Positions 52,211-62,369 of a stretch of 64,000 bases of DNA are shown in pieces. A program made the translations under genes and the position numbers. This DNA is from Mangrovicoccus algicola. GTDB taxonomy: Bacteria > Pseudomonadota > Alphaproteobacteria > Rhodobacterales > Rhodobacteraceae. The stretch is from positions 34,897-98,896 of the forward strand of contig NZ_JACVXA010000010.1 of the NCBI RefSeq assembly GCF_014903745.1, written 5' to 3'. How positions within the stretch are numbered: position 1 is the first letter of the stretch; each line of letters begins with the position of its first letter. The notes beneath the pieces were generated by a model. The model searched no databases. It was given only the letters and a program-made list of their open reading frames with translations, and had not been told where the DNA came from.

Positions 52211-53608
52211 ATGCCCTCACGCCGCAGGACCCTGGCCTCCATGGCCGCGCTCGGCCTCGGGCTGCCGGCCCTGGCCGCGGCGCCCTCGCCGCGCCCCGAA
52301 CTGCCGCGCCCCGCCGAGTTCGACTTCTCCCGCCCGCTCACCGCCACCCGCGCGCGGCTGCCCTTCGCCGGCGGCCAGAGCGGCGGCTACGGCTATGACG
52401 GGCTGTGCCCCGGCCCGCTGATCCGGGTCCGCAGCGGCGCGGAATTCCGCATCCGGGTCGCCAATGCGCTGCGCGAGGAGACGACCTTCCACTGGCACGG
52501 GCTGGTGGCGCCCACGGCCGCCGACGGCCAGCCGCAGGCCCCGGTCCTGCCCGGCACCGAGCAGGAAATCTGCTTTCCGATCCGGCAGCGCGCCGCGCTG
52601 AGCTGGTATCATCCCCACCCCCATGGCGCGACCGCGCGGCAGGCCTGGAACGGGCTGGGCGGGCTGTTCGTCATCAACGACGCCGAAGAGGACGCGCTGG
52701 ATCTTCCCGCGGGCGACGACGAGCTGTTCCTGGTGCTGCGCGACGCGCAGATCGGCGGTCCGGGGCGGCTGCTCTATCCGTTCGACCCGGACGGCACCGA
52801 GGGCCGGGTGCCGCTGGTCAACGGGGTGATCAACCCCCGCACGGAGCTGCCCGCCCGGCAGGTGCGGCTGCGGATCCTCAACGCCGCCAATGCCCGCGTC
52901 TTCCGGCTCTCGGCCGGGGCGCCGCTGACGGTGATCGGCAATGACGGGGGACTGCTGCCCGCCCCGGTCCCGGTGAACGAGGTGCAGATCGGACCGGCGG
53001 AACGGCTGGACCTGATCCTCGACCTGCGCGGCGCCCCGCCCGGGGGCAGCATCGGCCTGCGGGATGCGGATTTCGAGGAGCCGCTTGTGGATATCGCGAT
53101 CCGCGCAGGCGCGCCGGACCGATGGGAGATCCCGGCCCGCCTGTCCCGGATCGAGCCGCTGGTCCATGACGGGACCGGGCCGGACCGGGTCTTCCGCTTC
53201 GAGGGCGACAGCAGCATCAACGGCCAGGGCTTCGATCCGCGCCGCATCGATTTCGCCATCCCCTTCGGCAAGGTGGAGCGCTGGCGCTTCTACTCGGCCC
53301 AGGGGGCGCCGCATCCGATCCATGTTCACGGCGCGCATTTCCAGGTCATCGCGCGCGAGGGCGGCCGCGGCCGGGTCGAACCCTGGGAAACCGGCTGGAA
53401 GGACACGGTGCTGAAATGGGCCCCCGAACAGGTCGACGTGCTGATCCGCTTCGACGCCTATGAGGGGCGGTACCTGCTGCATTGCCACAAGCTGGAACAC
53501 GAGGATGGCGGCATGATGCTGAACTTCGTGACCGGCCGCGACCCCCAGGCCGCGCTGGAGCGCGCGCGCATCGAGGCGCTCTACGGGCCGATCTGCACCA
53601 CGCCCTAG
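52211..53608 (+). CDS. Multicopper oxidase with Tat signal
   Basis: 465-residue secreted multicopper oxidase. The leader has a twin-arginine run (SRRRTLAS, residues 3-10). All four copper motifs are visible: HWHG (94-97), HPHPHG (134-139), HPIHVHG in the C-terminal third and HCHKLEHEDGGMM (424-436), with a type 1 axial methionine. It may oxidise Cu(I), phenols or cell-division partners (CueO, SufI-like relatives). It lacks the Met-rich helix of CueO. It starts 123 bp after the GntR gene, with CAGGAAGGA upstream. Confidence 0.9.
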   Translation: MPSRRRTLASMAALGLGLPALAAAPSPRPELPRPAEFDFSRPLTATRARLPFAGGQSGGYGYDGLCPGPLIRVRSGAEFRIRVANALREETTFHWHGLVAPTAADGQPQAPVLPGTEQEICFPIRQRAALSWYHPHPHGATARQAWNGLGGLFVINDAEEDALDLPAGDDELFLVLRDAQIGGPGRLLYPFDPDGTEGRVPLVNGVINPRTELPARQVRLRILNAANARVFRLSAGAPLTVIGNDGGLLPAPVPVNEVQIGPAERLDLILDLRGAPPGGSIGLRDADFEEPLVDIAIRAGAPDRWEIPARLSRIEPLVHDGTGPDRVFRFEGDSSINGQGFDPRRIDFAIPFGKVERWRFYSAQGAPHPIHVHGAHFQVIAREGGRGRVEPWETGWKDTVLKWAPEQVDVLIRFDAYEGRYLLHCHKLEHEDGGMMLNFVTGRDPQAALERARIEALYGPICTTP

Positions 53609-53694
53609 CCCGCCCGCCCCGCACCGGCCGGGTGGTCCTGGACAGGCGCGCGGCAACCTGGTCAACAGGTCGGAGGTATCTCCGGAGGGCCCCG

Positions 53695-56547
53695 ATGACG
53701 ACCGATTGTCCGCTCTGCCATGCGCCCGGCGCGCTGATCGCGGCCGCGCGCCACGTGCCCGACTGGACCAGCCTGACCGCCGCCGAGCAATTCGCCCTGC
53801 TCGCGCGGATCGGCGAGGCGCTGTCCGCAGGCGCATGCGGGGTGGCGGCCTCTTCCGAGCACGGGCATTTCCACCTGCGCCCGCTGGAGGCGGCGCCGCC
53901 GCCCGCGCGGCTGACCACGGGGGGCGCCGACCCGCTCCTGCCGCTGCTGACGCGCGACATCGACGCGGCGGCCCGGGTCGATCTGGCAGTCGCCTTCGCC
54001 ATGCGATCGGGCGTGGCGCTGCTTCGGCCCTGGTTCGAGGACCTGCTGGCGCGCGGCGGGCGCCTGCGCGTCGTGGTCGGCGACTACATGGACGTCACCG
54101 AACCGGCCGCGCTGCGGCTGCTGCTGGATCTGGACGGTGCCGAACTGCACCTGCACGAGACCGGTACGGGCAGCTTCCATCCCAAGGCCTGGCTGTTCCG
54201 CGCGGCCGACCGCAGCGGCGCGGCGCTGGTGGGCAGCTCGAACCTGTCGCAGACCGCCCTGACCACCGGGGTCGAATGGAACCTGCATTCCGAGGGCGCC
54301 GCCGACCAGGTGGAGGCGGCCTTCGAGGCGCTGCTGGCGGATCCGCGCACCCATCCGCTGTGCGAGGCGCGCATCGCCGCCTATGCCGGGCGCCGCTGCG
54401 CCGCGCCGCTTTCGGCCGCCGCGCGGCAGATCATGGACAGCGAGCCCCCGGCCCCCCCGCCCGGGCCGCACGCGATCCAGCAGGCCGCCCTTGCCGCGCT
54501 TGCGGCCGCGCGGCGGGACGGCGCCCTGCGGGGCCTCGTCGTCATGGCCACCGGGCTGGGCAAGACCTGGCTGGCCGCCTTCGACAGCGCCCCCTTCGCG
54601 CGGGTCCTGTTCGTCGCCCATCGCGACGAGATCCTGACCCAGGCCATGGCCGCGTTCCGGCGCATCCGCCCCGAGGCGCGCTTCGGCCGGTTCGACGGGC
54701 GCGAAAAGGACGAGGGGGCCGAGATCCTCTTTGCCTCGATCGCCACGATCGGCCGGGCCGGGCATCTGCGCCGCTTCGCCCCGGACGCCTTCGACTACAT
54801 CGTCGTGGACGAATTCCACCATGCCGCCGCCGCCAGCTACCGCAAGCTGCTGGAGCATTTCACGCCGCGCTTCCTGCTGGGGCTGACCGCGACGCCGGAC
54901 CGCTCGGACGGCGCCGACCTGGCGGCGCTGTGCGATGACCGCGAACTGTTCCGCTGCGACCTGTTCCAGGGGATCGAGGCGGGGCTGCTGTCGCCGTTCC
55001 GGTATCTCGGCGTGCCCGACAATGTCGATTACGCGCAGATACCCTGGCGGTCCTCGCAATTCGATCCCGAGGCGCTCGAGGCCGCGCTGGCCACCGAGGC
55101 GCGCGCCCTGAACGCGCTGGAGCAGTTCCGCCTTCATGCCGCAGGCCCCGCCATCGGCTTCTGCTGCTCCACGCGCCATGCCGATTTCATGGCGGCCTTC
55201 TTCCGCGACCGGGGGCTGCGGGCGGTCGCGGTGCATTCCGGCCCCGGCGCGGCGCCGCGGGCAAGCTCGCTGCAGCAGCTGGGCCGCGGCGAGATCGACA
55301 TCCTCTTTGCCGTGGACATGTTCAACGAGGGGGTCGACGTGCCGGAAATCGGCACGGTGATGATGCTGCGCCCGACCGAAAGCGTCATCCTGTGGCTGCA
55401 GCAGCTGGGTCGCGGGCTGCGCCGGGTGGAGGGCAAGCTCCTGCGGGTCATCGACTATATCGGCAATCACCGGATCTTCCTGACGAAGCTGCGCGCACTG
55501 CTGCAGGCCGGGCCGGGCGACGGGTCGCTGGCCATGCGCCTGGAGGCCGCGCTGGCCGGCGCGGCGGGGCTGCCGGCGGGCTGTTCCGTCACCTACGATC
55601 TGGAAGTGGTCGCGATGCTGCGCGACATGCTGCGTCCGAAATCGGGGGCGGCGGATCTGGAGGCGCAGTATCGCGATTTCCGGCTGCGCCATGGCGAGCG
55701 CCCGCGCGCGGCGGAACTCGCGCGGATGGGTTTCGACCCGTCCCGGACCGGGCACGGGACCTGGTTCGACTTCGTGCGGGACATGGGGGACCTGCCCGAT
55801 CCGCGGGTGCTGGACAGCCATGGCGCCCTGCTGCGGCAGCTGGAGCGCGCGGCCGATCTGGGCATGGCCGATCTGCGGGCGCTCTCGGCGATGGTCGCCG
55901 GGGGCATCGCGCGGGGCGAGGGGCTGCGGCCCTGGGCGACCTCGCCGCTTTTCGTGGAGGCCGCAGGCGGGCTGCGCCTGCGCCGACCGGATCCCGGCGG
56001 CATGCTGCCCGCCATGGTGGAAGAGCTTTGCGCATGGCGGGAGGCGCAACCGGCGCAGGCGCGGGAGGCCGCCGCGCCCCCTGCCGCCTGGCAGGCCGGT
56101 CCGGCCCTCTGGCGCGAATACATGCGCGAGGAGATCCCGCCGCTCTTCGGCGCCGTCTTCAGCCCCGGAAACTGGAATTCCGGCATCGTCCGGCTGGACC
56201 GGCAGCTCATCCTGCTGACCACGCTGGCCAAGGCCAACATGACGGCAGGCGGCCATTACGATGACGGGTTCATCTCGCCGATGCGCATGCGCTGGCAGAG
56301 CCAGACGCGCACCCGGCGCGACAGCCGGACCGGGCGGATGCTGAATGGAAGCGACCCGGAAAGCCGCATCCACCTTTTCGTGCGCAACGGCAAGCTGCGC
56401 GGAACGCGGGCCGCGCCCTTTCTCTATTGCGGCGTCCCGGTCTTCGAGGACTGGCAGGGCGAGACCCCCATCACCGTAACCTGGCGCCTCCCCGAGGCGG
56501 TGCCGGAGCATCTGCGCGCGAGCCTGGGGATCGCGCCGCCCGGTTAG
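53695..56547 (+). CDS. HIT-like / PLD nuclease / SF2 helicase / DUF3427-type protein
   Basis: 950-residue multidomain protein. Residues 1-65 resemble a shortened HIT domain: C5 and C8 (CPLC), RHV at 19-21, and HGHFHL at 56-61. A phospholipase-D-type domain (about 80-235) has H162-P-K164 and G180-S-S-N183. The SF2 helicase core follows: ATGLGKT (284-290), DEFH (371-374), LTATP (396-400) and QQLGRGLRR (568-576). The C-terminal 300 residues resemble DUF3427. Such proteins are counted among restriction-like or antiphage candidates (HKD nuclease plus SSL2-type helicase). No methylase or other defence gene is adjacent. GGAGGG precedes the start. Confidence 0.85.
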   Translation: MTTDCPLCHAPGALIAAARHVPDWTSLTAAEQFALLARIGEALSAGACGVAASSEHGHFHLRPLEAAPPPARLTTGGADPLLPLLTRDIDAAARVDLAVAFAMRSGVALLRPWFEDLLARGGRLRVVVGDYMDVTEPAALRLLLDLDGAELHLHETGTGSFHPKAWLFRAADRSGAALVGSSNLSQTALTTGVEWNLHSEGAADQVEAAFEALLADPRTHPLCEARIAAYAGRRCAAPLSAAARQIMDSEPPAPPPGPHAIQQAALAALAAARRDGALRGLVVMATGLGKTWLAAFDSAPFARVLFVAHRDEILTQAMAAFRRIRPEARFGRFDGREKDEGAEILFASIATIGRAGHLRRFAPDAFDYIVVDEFHHAAAASYRKLLEHFTPRFLLGLTATPDRSDGADLAALCDDRELFRCDLFQGIEAGLLSPFRYLGVPDNVDYAQIPWRSSQFDPEALEAALATEARALNALEQFRLHAAGPAIGFCCSTRHADFMAAFFRDRGLRAVAVHSGPGAAPRASSLQQLGRGEIDILFAVDMFNEGVDVPEIGTVMMLRPTESVILWLQQLGRGLRRVEGKLLRVIDYIGNHRIFLTKLRALLQAGPGDGSLAMRLEAALAGAAGLPAGCSVTYDLEVVAMLRDMLRPKSGAADLEAQYRDFRLRHGERPRAAELARMGFDPSRTGHGTWFDFVRDMGDLPDPRVLDSHGALLRQLERAADLGMADLRALSAMVAGGIARGEGLRPWATSPLFVEAAGGLRLRRPDPGGMLPAMVEELCAWREAQPAQAREAAAPPAAWQAGPALWREYMREEIPPLFGAVFSPGNWNSGIVRLDRQLILLTTLAKANMTAGGHYDDGFISPMRMRWQSQTRTRRDSRTGRMLNGSDPESRIHLFVRNGKLRGTRAAPFLYCGVPVFEDWQGETPITVTWRLPEAVPEHLRASLGIAPPG

Positions 56548-56549
56548 GC

Positions 56550-56579
56550 GGGATCCGCGCCGCGACGGGCGCGGATCCC
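56550..56579. terminator. Bidirectional terminator hairpin
   Basis: GGGATCCGCGCC (56550-56561) and GGCGCGGATCCC (56568-56579) make a perfect 12-bp stem with a 6-nt loop between the convergent stops of the helicase gene and the molybdenum hydroxylase gene. No T-run is present on either side. Confidence 0.65.
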
Positions 56580-56584
56580 GGGCC

Positions 56585-58780
56585 TCATCCCGCCGCGGCC
56601 TCCATCGCGGCGATCACCCGGTCCGGCGTGGCCGGCATGTCGCGGACCCGCGCGCCGCTGGCATGGCGCAGCGCATTCAGCACCGCCGCCCCCGCGCCGG
56701 AAATCCCCAGTTCGCCGATGCCCTTGGTCTGGATCGGGTTGGCCATGTCGTCGCGTTCCTCGAGGAACACGACCTGCATGTCGCCCGGCACATCGGCATG
56801 GGCGGGGACATGATAATTGGCCAGGTCGCGTGTCACCACATGTCCCGTGCGCGGGTCATGGACCATCTCTTCGGTCAGCGCCGAACCGATGCCCCAGATC
56901 ATCCCGCCAAGCGCCTGCGACCGCGCCGTCTTCTCGTTGAGGATGCGCCCCATCGCCATGACCCCCAGCATCCGCCGCACGCGGACCTCGCCGGTATAGG
57001 CATGGACCGCCACCTCGGCGAAATGGGCGCCGAACCCCGAGGAGAAATGGCTTTCCGACGTCTCGCCCGCCTCGATCGAGGCTTCCTCCACGATCTGCCC
57101 GCCGACCAGTTCCGACAGGGGCATCTCGCGGTTGCCCCCGCGCGCGATGCCGTCCTGCAATGTCAGCTCCGACATGTCGCATCCCATCCGCGCCGCCAGG
57201 GTCTCGCGGATCGCCTTGGCGGCCAGGAAGGTCGCGGAGCCTGCGGAATTGGCGCCGAAGGAGCCGCCCGATCCGGAGGCGCCCGGGAAGCTCGTATCGC
57301 CCAGCCGGACCTCCACCTTGTCGATGGGCAGGCCCAGCATCTCGGCGGCGATCTGGCCGAGGATGGCATAGCTGCCCGTGCCGATATCGGTCATGTCGGT
57401 TTCGACCACGGCGCCGCTGCCATCCAGCCGCACCCGCGCTGCCGAGGGGACCAGCATGTTGGAGCGCGCCGCCGAGGCCATGCCCATGCCCAGCATCCAG
57501 TCGCCCTCCCGCCGGCTGCCCGGCGCGCCGCGCCCGGCCCAGCCGAAACGCTCCGCCCCCTCGCGCAGGCAATCGGCCAGACGCCGCGCGCTGAAGGGCT
57601 GGCCGGTGACCGGGTTCTTCTCGGGCAGGTTGCGCAGCCGCAGCTCTACCGGGCAGATCCCCAGCATTTCGGCCAGCTCGTCCATCGCCTGTTCCAGCGC
57701 CAGCATCCCGACCGCCTCGCCGGGCGCGCGGACCGACCCGGCGGGGGTGCGGCTGACCCGCGCCAGCGTCTGGGCAAAGCTCAGCCCGTCGGCGCCGTAG
57801 AGGAACTGCGAGGCCTGGCTGACCGGCTCGGCGAAGCCCTCGCCCTCGATGTTGGACACCCGGTCATCATGGGACAGGGCGCGCAGCCGGCCATCCCGGT
57901 CCGCCCCCAGGCGCAGGCGCTGGAGGGTCTCGGTCCGGCGCAGCACCGCATCGAAGACGGTCTGGCGCGCCATCACCACCCGCACCGGGCGCCCCAGCGC
58001 CCGCGCCGCCAGCGCCGCGGCCACCGCCTCCGGGCCGATGCCCAGCTTGGACCCGAACCCGCCGCCGATATAGGGCGACAGGATGCGCACGTTCCCGGCC
58101 GGGATGCCCAGCGAGTCGGCCAGCTCCTGCCTGTTGAAGCGCAGCATCTGCAGCGCCCCGCGCAACGTGACCCGGTCGCCGTCCCATTCGGCCAGAGCGG
58201 CATGGGGCTCCATCGCGGCGGCCGCGTGGGGCGCGGTGGTATAGCTGCGATCCAGAGTCACCTCGGACGCGGCGAACCCCGCCTCGAAATCGCCCGCCGT
58301 CACCGGGTCCTGGCGCTCCAGCCTGTCGCTGGCCGCGGGATCGGTCACTACCGGGCCGGTTTCCTCGTAGGTGACGGCGAGGCGCTGCGCCGCGTCGCGG
58401 GCCGCCTCGAAGCTTTCGGCCACCACCAGCGCAATGGGCTGGCCGTGATAATGCACCTCGTCCCCCGGCTGGACCGGGGCGGCCCCGGCCATGCCCTGGG
58501 CGGGATTGCGCAGGAAACGCGGGCCATGGAACACGCCCAGCATCCCCGCGATCCCGCTGACCGAGGCCGCGTCGATCCCGGCGATCCGGCCCGCGGCCAC
58601 CGTCGCGCGCACCAGCACGCCATGGGCCGCCCCCGGGGGCAGTCCGTCGGCGGCATAGCGCGCCCGGCCGGTGACCTTCAGCTTGCCCTCGGGGCGGTCC
58701 AGCGGCGCGCCGACGACGCCCTGCCCGGTTTCGTCCAGCAGCCGCGGCTGCGCTTCGTCCATTCGGAATGTCTTGGTCAT
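56585..58780 (-). CDS. Molybdenum hydroxylase large subunit (PaoC/YagR-like)
   Basis: 731-residue molybdopterin-cytosine-dinucleotide-binding subunit of the xanthine dehydrogenase family, PaoC branch. Cofactor loops include GGGFGSK near 235, RAPGEAVGM near 330, and the late [11 protein letters not shown] with the likely catalytic Glu. It oxidises aldehydes or hydroxylates N-heterocycles. The start overlaps the stop of the FAD subunit. No XdhC/PaoD-type insertion chaperone lies in the window. Confidence 0.9.
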   Translation of the reverse strand: MTKTFRMDEAQPRLLDETGQGVVGAPLDRPEGKLKVTGRARYAADGLPPGAAHGVLVRATVAAGRIAGIDAASVSGIAGMLGVFHGPRFLRNPAQGMAGAAPVQPGDEVHYHGQPIALVVAESFEAARDAAQRLAVTYEETGPVVTDPAASDRLERQDPVTAGDFEAGFAASEVTLDRSYTTAPHAAAAMEPHAALAEWDGDRVTLRGALQMLRFNRQELADSLGIPAGNVRILSPYIGGGFGSKLGIGPEAVAAALAARALGRPVRVVMARQTVFDAVLRRTETLQRLRLGADRDGRLRALSHDDRVSNIEGEGFAEPVSQASQFLYGADGLSFAQTLARVSRTPAGSVRAPGEAVGMLALEQAMDELAEMLGICPVELRLRNLPEKNPVTGQPFSARRLADCLREGAERFGWAGRGAPGSRREGDWMLGMGMASAARSNMLVPSAARVRLDGSGAVVETDMTDIGTGSYAILGQIAAEMLGLPIDKVEVRLGDTSFPGASGSGGSFGANSAGSATFLAAKAIRETLAARMGCDMSELTLQDGIARGGNREMPLSELVGGQIVEEASIEAGETSESHFSSGFGAHFAEVAVHAYTGEVRVRRMLGVMAMGRILNEKTARSQALGGMIWGIGSALTEEMVHDPRTGHVVTRDLANYHVPAHADVPGDMQVVFLEERDDMANPIQTKGIGELGISGAGAAVLNALRHASGARVRDMPATPDRVIAAMEAAAG

Positions 58781-59799
58781 GCCGGGATCCTCGCGGTTTC
58801 GACGCCCGGTGCCGGGTCGGTCATGCCGGTGGCCTCGCGCAGCGCCGCCACCAGGCTGCGCCGCAGGAGCGGCAGCTTGAATTCGGTGTCGGGATGGCAG
58901 TCGGCCTGTTCGAGCAGACGGTCCGCCGCCCGGGCGAAAAGCGCATCGCCGGGCACGCCGCCGATCAGCGTCTCCTGCGCATGCGGGTCCATCCAGGGCC
59001 GCGGCGCGACACCGCCGAAGGCCAGGCTCGCCTCGGCGATCCGCCCTTCTTCCAGGCGGACCACCGCCGCGACGGAGACCAGCGCGAAGGCATAGGAGGC
59101 GCGGTCGCGGACCTTGCGATAGACCTGCCGCGTCTGCGGCTGCGGCGCGGGCAGATGGACGGCGGCGATGATCTCGCCCGCCTCCAGCACGGTCTCGCGG
59201 TCGGGCCGGTCGCCCGGCAGGCGGTGCAGCTCTGTCACCGGCACCTGCCGCGTGGCGCCCGAGGCCGAGAGGATCTCCACCTGCGCGCCAAGCGCGGCCA
59301 GCGCCACCGCCATGTCCGAGGGATGCGCCGCGCGGCAATGCTCGGAGGTGCCGAAAATCGCCAGCATCCGCCCCGCCCCTTCAGCCGCCGCGCAGCCCTG
59401 CCCGGGGCTGCGCTTGTTGCACGCCATCGCGGTGTCGTAGAAATACGGGCAGCGCGTCCGCTGAAGCAGGTTGCCGCCGGTCGTTGCCTTGTTGCGGATC
59501 TGCGCGGAGGCCCCGGCCAGGATCGCGCGGGACAGCAGGGGCCAGCCCTCGCGGATGCGGCCATCCGCCGCCAGTTCGGCATTGGTCACCAGCGCCCCGA
59601 TGCGCAGCCCCTCCCCCGCGGGGCTGATGCCGCGCAGGGCGTCCAGCCGCGTGATGTCCACCAGCCGCGACGGGGTCATCACCTGGATCTTCATCAGATC
59701 CAGCAGGTTCGTCCCCCCGGCAATGACGCTGGTGCCCTCTTCCAGCTGCGCGGCCGCGGCGGCCGGGCTGTCGGCCCGGACATAGTCGAACGCCCTCAT
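58777..59799 (-). CDS. Molybdenum hydroxylase FAD subunit (PaoB/YagS-like)
   Basis: 340-residue FAD-binding subunit. FAD-binding motif [11 protein letters not shown] is at 27-37, with a second at 106-110 (TTGGN). Four cysteines, C117, C127, C136 and C155, match the extra [4Fe-4S] cluster of E. coli PaoB. It is translated in series with the other two subunits (4-bp overlaps). Confidence 0.9.
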   Translation of the reverse strand: MRAFDYVRADSPAAAAAQLEEGTSVIAGGTNLLDLMKIQVMTPSRLVDITRLDALRGISPAGEGLRIGALVTNAELAADGRIREGWPLLSRAILAGASAQIRNKATTGGNLLQRTRCPYFYDTAMACNKRSPGQGCAAAEGAGRMLAIFGTSEHCRAAHPSDMAVALAALGAQVEILSASGATRQVPVTELHRLPGDRPDRETVLEAGEIIAAVHLPAPQPQTRQVYRKVRDRASYAFALVSVAAVVRLEEGRIAEASLAFGGVAPRPWMDPHAQETLIGGVPGDALFARAADRLLEQADCHPDTEFKLPLLRRSLVAALREATGMTDPAPGVETARIPA

Positions 59800-60302
59800 C
59801 GCTTCGCCTCCGCCGCCATGGCAATGGCCTCGCGGATCAGCGGATAGGCCGAGCACCGGCACAGGTTGCCGCTCATCCGCTCGGCGATCTCGGCATCCTC
59901 CAGCGGCATCTCGCCCTCGAGGCTGGCCGAGACATGGGACGGATCGCCCGCCGCCAGCTCTTCCAGCATCGCCGTGGCCGAGACGATCTGGCCCGGGGTG
60001 CAGAAACCGCACTGGAACCCGTCGCGCGAGACGAAGGCCTTCTGCAGCGCGCTGAGCGCCTCGGGGCTGCCCAGCCCCTCGATCGTCGTGACCTCGTCGC
60101 CGTCATGCATGGCGGCGAGGCAGAGGCAGGAATTGACCCGCCGCCCATTGACCAGCACCGTGCAGGCGCCGCACTGGCCGTGGTCGCATCCCTTCTTGGT
60201 GCCGGTCAGGTCCAGCTGGTCTCTCAGGGTGTCGAGAAGCGTGGCGCGCGTGTCGTGCTCGACCTCGCGGGCGTCGCCATTGACTGTCAATCTTGTCCGC
60301 AT
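59796..60302 (-). CDS. Molybdenum hydroxylase [2Fe-2S] subunit (PaoA/YagT-like)
   Basis: 168-residue subunit with two [2Fe-2S] clusters: C39, C44, C47, C59 for the first and C98, C101, C148, C150 for the second. It begins at the ATG at 60302 (GAGGAAGAG upstream) and has no leader; E. coli PaoA carries a Tat signal, so this enzyme is probably cytosolic. Confidence 0.92.
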   Translation of the reverse strand: MRTRLTVNGDAREVEHDTRATLLDTLRDQLDLTGTKKGCDHGQCGACTVLVNGRRVNSCLCLAAMHDGDEVTTIEGLGSPEALSALQKAFVSRDGFQCGFCTPGQIVSATAMLEELAAGDPSHVSASLEGEMPLEDAEIAERMSGNLCRCSAYPLIREAIAMAAEAKR

Positions 60303-60429
60303 CTGGCTCTCTTCCTCGAAGCTGGCGTCGGAACGGGCGAGGGCATCGCCCGGACCCCAACCCCCGGCGGCAGGCCCGGGTTCCCGTGCGCCGCGGAAAG
60401 AGCCGGAAAGGACCGCCCCCGCATGCGAA

Positions 60430-60456
60430 ACCCGCCGCATCGGGGATGCGGCGGGT
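60430..60456 (-). terminator. Terminator of the pca operon
   Basis: ACCCGCCGCATC (60430-60441) and GATGCGGCGGGT (60445-60456) form a perfect 12-bp stem with a 3-nt loop, 31 bp after the thiolase stop on the minus strand. TTTCGC follows on that strand. Confidence 0.7.
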
Positions 60457-60486
60457 CGGATGGCGCCGGTTGGCGGGCGGGTGCGC

Positions 60487-61683
60487 TCAGACCGCCTCCA
60501 GCGCCACCGCGATCCCCTGGCCGACGCCGATGCACATGGTCGAGAGCGACCTCTCGCCCGGCTTCAGATCCAGCATCGCCGTGCCGGTGATCCGCGCCCC
60601 CGACATGCCCAGCGGATGGCCCAGGGCAATCGCGCCGCCATTGGGGTTCACCCGCGGATCGTCATCGGCAATGCCCAGGTCGCGCAGCGTGGCCAGCCCC
60701 TGGCTGGCGAAGGCCTCGTTCAGCTCGATCACCGCGAAATCCTGCTGCCGCAGCCCCAGCCGCGCCATCAGCTTCTTCGAGGCCGGCGCCGGGCCGAAAC
60801 CCATGATCCGCGGCGCCACGCCGGCCGTCGCCCCGCCCAGCACCCGCGCGACGGGCGTCAGCCCATGCGCCTTCACCGCCGCCTCCGAGGCGAGGATCAG
60901 CGCCGCCGCGCCGTCATTCACCCCCGAGGCATTGCCCGCGGTGATCGTGCCGCCCGGCCGGACGAAGCCCTTGAGCCGCGCCAGCGCTTCGGCGGTGGTC
61001 GCGGGGCGCAGATGCTCGTCCGCCGCGACAATCACGGGATCGCCCTTGCGCTGCGGGATCTCGACCGGCGTGATCTCCCGCGCCAGCCGCCCGCTCGCCT
61101 GTGCCGCCGCCGCCTTCTGCTGCGAGGCCAGGGCGAAGGCATCCTGATCCTCGCGCGCGATAGCGAAATCATCGGCCACGTTCTCGGCGGTCTCTGGCAT
61201 GGAATCGACGCCGTATTGCGCCTTCATCAGCGGGTTGACGAACCGCCAGCCGATGGTGGTGTCGTGGATCTCCGCCGCGCGGCTATAGGCGCTTTCGGCC
61301 TTGGGCATGACGAAGGGCGCGCGCGACATGCTCTCGACGCCCCCGGCAATCGCCAGGTCGATCTCGCCCGCCCGGATGGCGCGGGCGGCGGTGATGACCG
61401 CATCCATGCCCGAGCCGCAGAGCCGGTTCATCGTCGTGCCGGGCACCGTCTCGGGCAGCCCCGCCAAAAGCGCCGACATGCGCGCGACATTGCGGTTGTC
61501 CTCGCCCGCCTGGTTGGCGCAGCCATAGATCACCTCGTCCACTGCCGCCCAATCCAGCTCATGCCGCGCCATCAGCGCCTTCAGCGGCACCGCGCCCAGA
61601 TCGTCGGCGCGCACCGGGGCCAGCCCGCCGCCGAACCGTCCGATCGGCGTGCGGATGTAGTCGCAGATATAGACCTCGCTCAT
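60487..61683 (-). CDS. pcaF: Beta-ketoadipyl-CoA thiolase
   Basis: 398-residue thiolase. Nucleophile C89 (NRLCGSG), H356 (GHPLG) and C384 (CIGVG) are all present. The start MSEVYICDYIRTPIGRFGG and its place directly after the two CoA-transferase subunits identify PcaF rather than a biosynthetic acetyl-CoA acetyltransferase. It converts beta-ketoadipyl-CoA to succinyl-CoA and acetyl-CoA. It overlaps the transferase subunit by 4 bp. Confidence 0.92.
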   Translation of the reverse strand: MSEVYICDYIRTPIGRFGGGLAPVRADDLGAVPLKALMARHELDWAAVDEVIYGCANQAGEDNRNVARMSALLAGLPETVPGTTMNRLCGSGMDAVITAARAIRAGEIDLAIAGGVESMSRAPFVMPKAESAYSRAAEIHDTTIGWRFVNPLMKAQYGVDSMPETAENVADDFAIAREDQDAFALASQQKAAAAQASGRLAREITPVEIPQRKGDPVIVAADEHLRPATTAEALARLKGFVRPGGTITAGNASGVNDGAAALILASEAAVKAHGLTPVARVLGGATAGVAPRIMGFGPAPASKKLMARLGLRQQDFAVIELNEAFASQGLATLRDLGIADDDPRVNPNGGAIALGHPLGMSGARITGTAMLDLKPGERSLSTMCIGVGQGIAVALEAV

Positions 61684-62369
61684 GCCAGCTCCTCCGGGGC
61701 GATCAGCTCGCCCACCGCGCCGTCGAGATGCAGCCTGGCGCCGGTGACGGCCTGAAGCTCGTCGAGCGAGATGGCGGGGATCTTCTCGCGCAGCACGAAA
61801 TGCCCGTCCTCGATATCGACGACCGCCAGCGAGGTATAGACCCGCGTGACGCAGCCGACGCCGGTCAGCGGCAGGGTGCAGGCCTCCACCAGTTTCGGGC
61901 CGCCCGTCTTGGTCACGTGATCGGTCAGCACCGCGACGCGTTTCGCGCCATGGACCAGGTCCATCGCGCCGCCCACCGCCGGGACGCCGCCCTTGCCGGT
62001 CGACCAGTTGGCCAGATCGCCCGATTGCGCGACCTCGTAAGCGCCGAGGATCGCGACATCCAGATGCCCGCCGCGCACCATTGCAAAGCTGTCGGCATGG
62101 TGGAAAAACGCGGTGCCGGGCTTGATCGTGATCGCCTTCTTGCCCGCGTTGATGCAGTCCCAGTCCTCCTCGCCCTTCTCCGGGGCCTTGCCGAAATCAA
62201 GGACGCCGTTCTCGGTGTGGAAGATCGCCTGCCGCCCCTCGGGCTGGAACCGCGCCACCATCTCGGGAAAGCCGATGCCGAGATTGACATAGGCGCCATC
62301 CTCGATGTCCTGCGCCGCGCGCCAGGCAATCTGGGCATTCGACAGCTTGATGTCCTGGATATCGCTCAT
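61680..62369 (-). CDS. pcaJ: 3-oxoadipate CoA-transferase subunit B
   Basis: 229-residue beta subunit. The catalytic glutamate is E53 in HTENGVLDFG, a variant of the SENG motif. GIGFPEMVA at 31-39 and the VVDIEDGHFVL region match the family. It transfers CoA from succinyl-CoA to beta-ketoadipate together with PcaI. It is coupled on both sides by 4-bp overlaps. Confidence 0.92.
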   Translation of the reverse strand: MSDIQDIKLSNAQIAWRAAQDIEDGAYVNLGIGFPEMVARFQPEGRQAIFHTENGVLDFGKAPEKGEEDWDCINAGKKAITIKPGTAFFHHADSFAMVRGGHLDVAILGAYEVAQSGDLANWSTGKGGVPAVGGAMDLVHGAKRVAVLTDHVTKTGGPKLVEACTLPLTGVGCVTRVYTSLAVVDIEDGHFVLREKIPAISLDELQAVTGARLHLDGAVGELIAPEELA

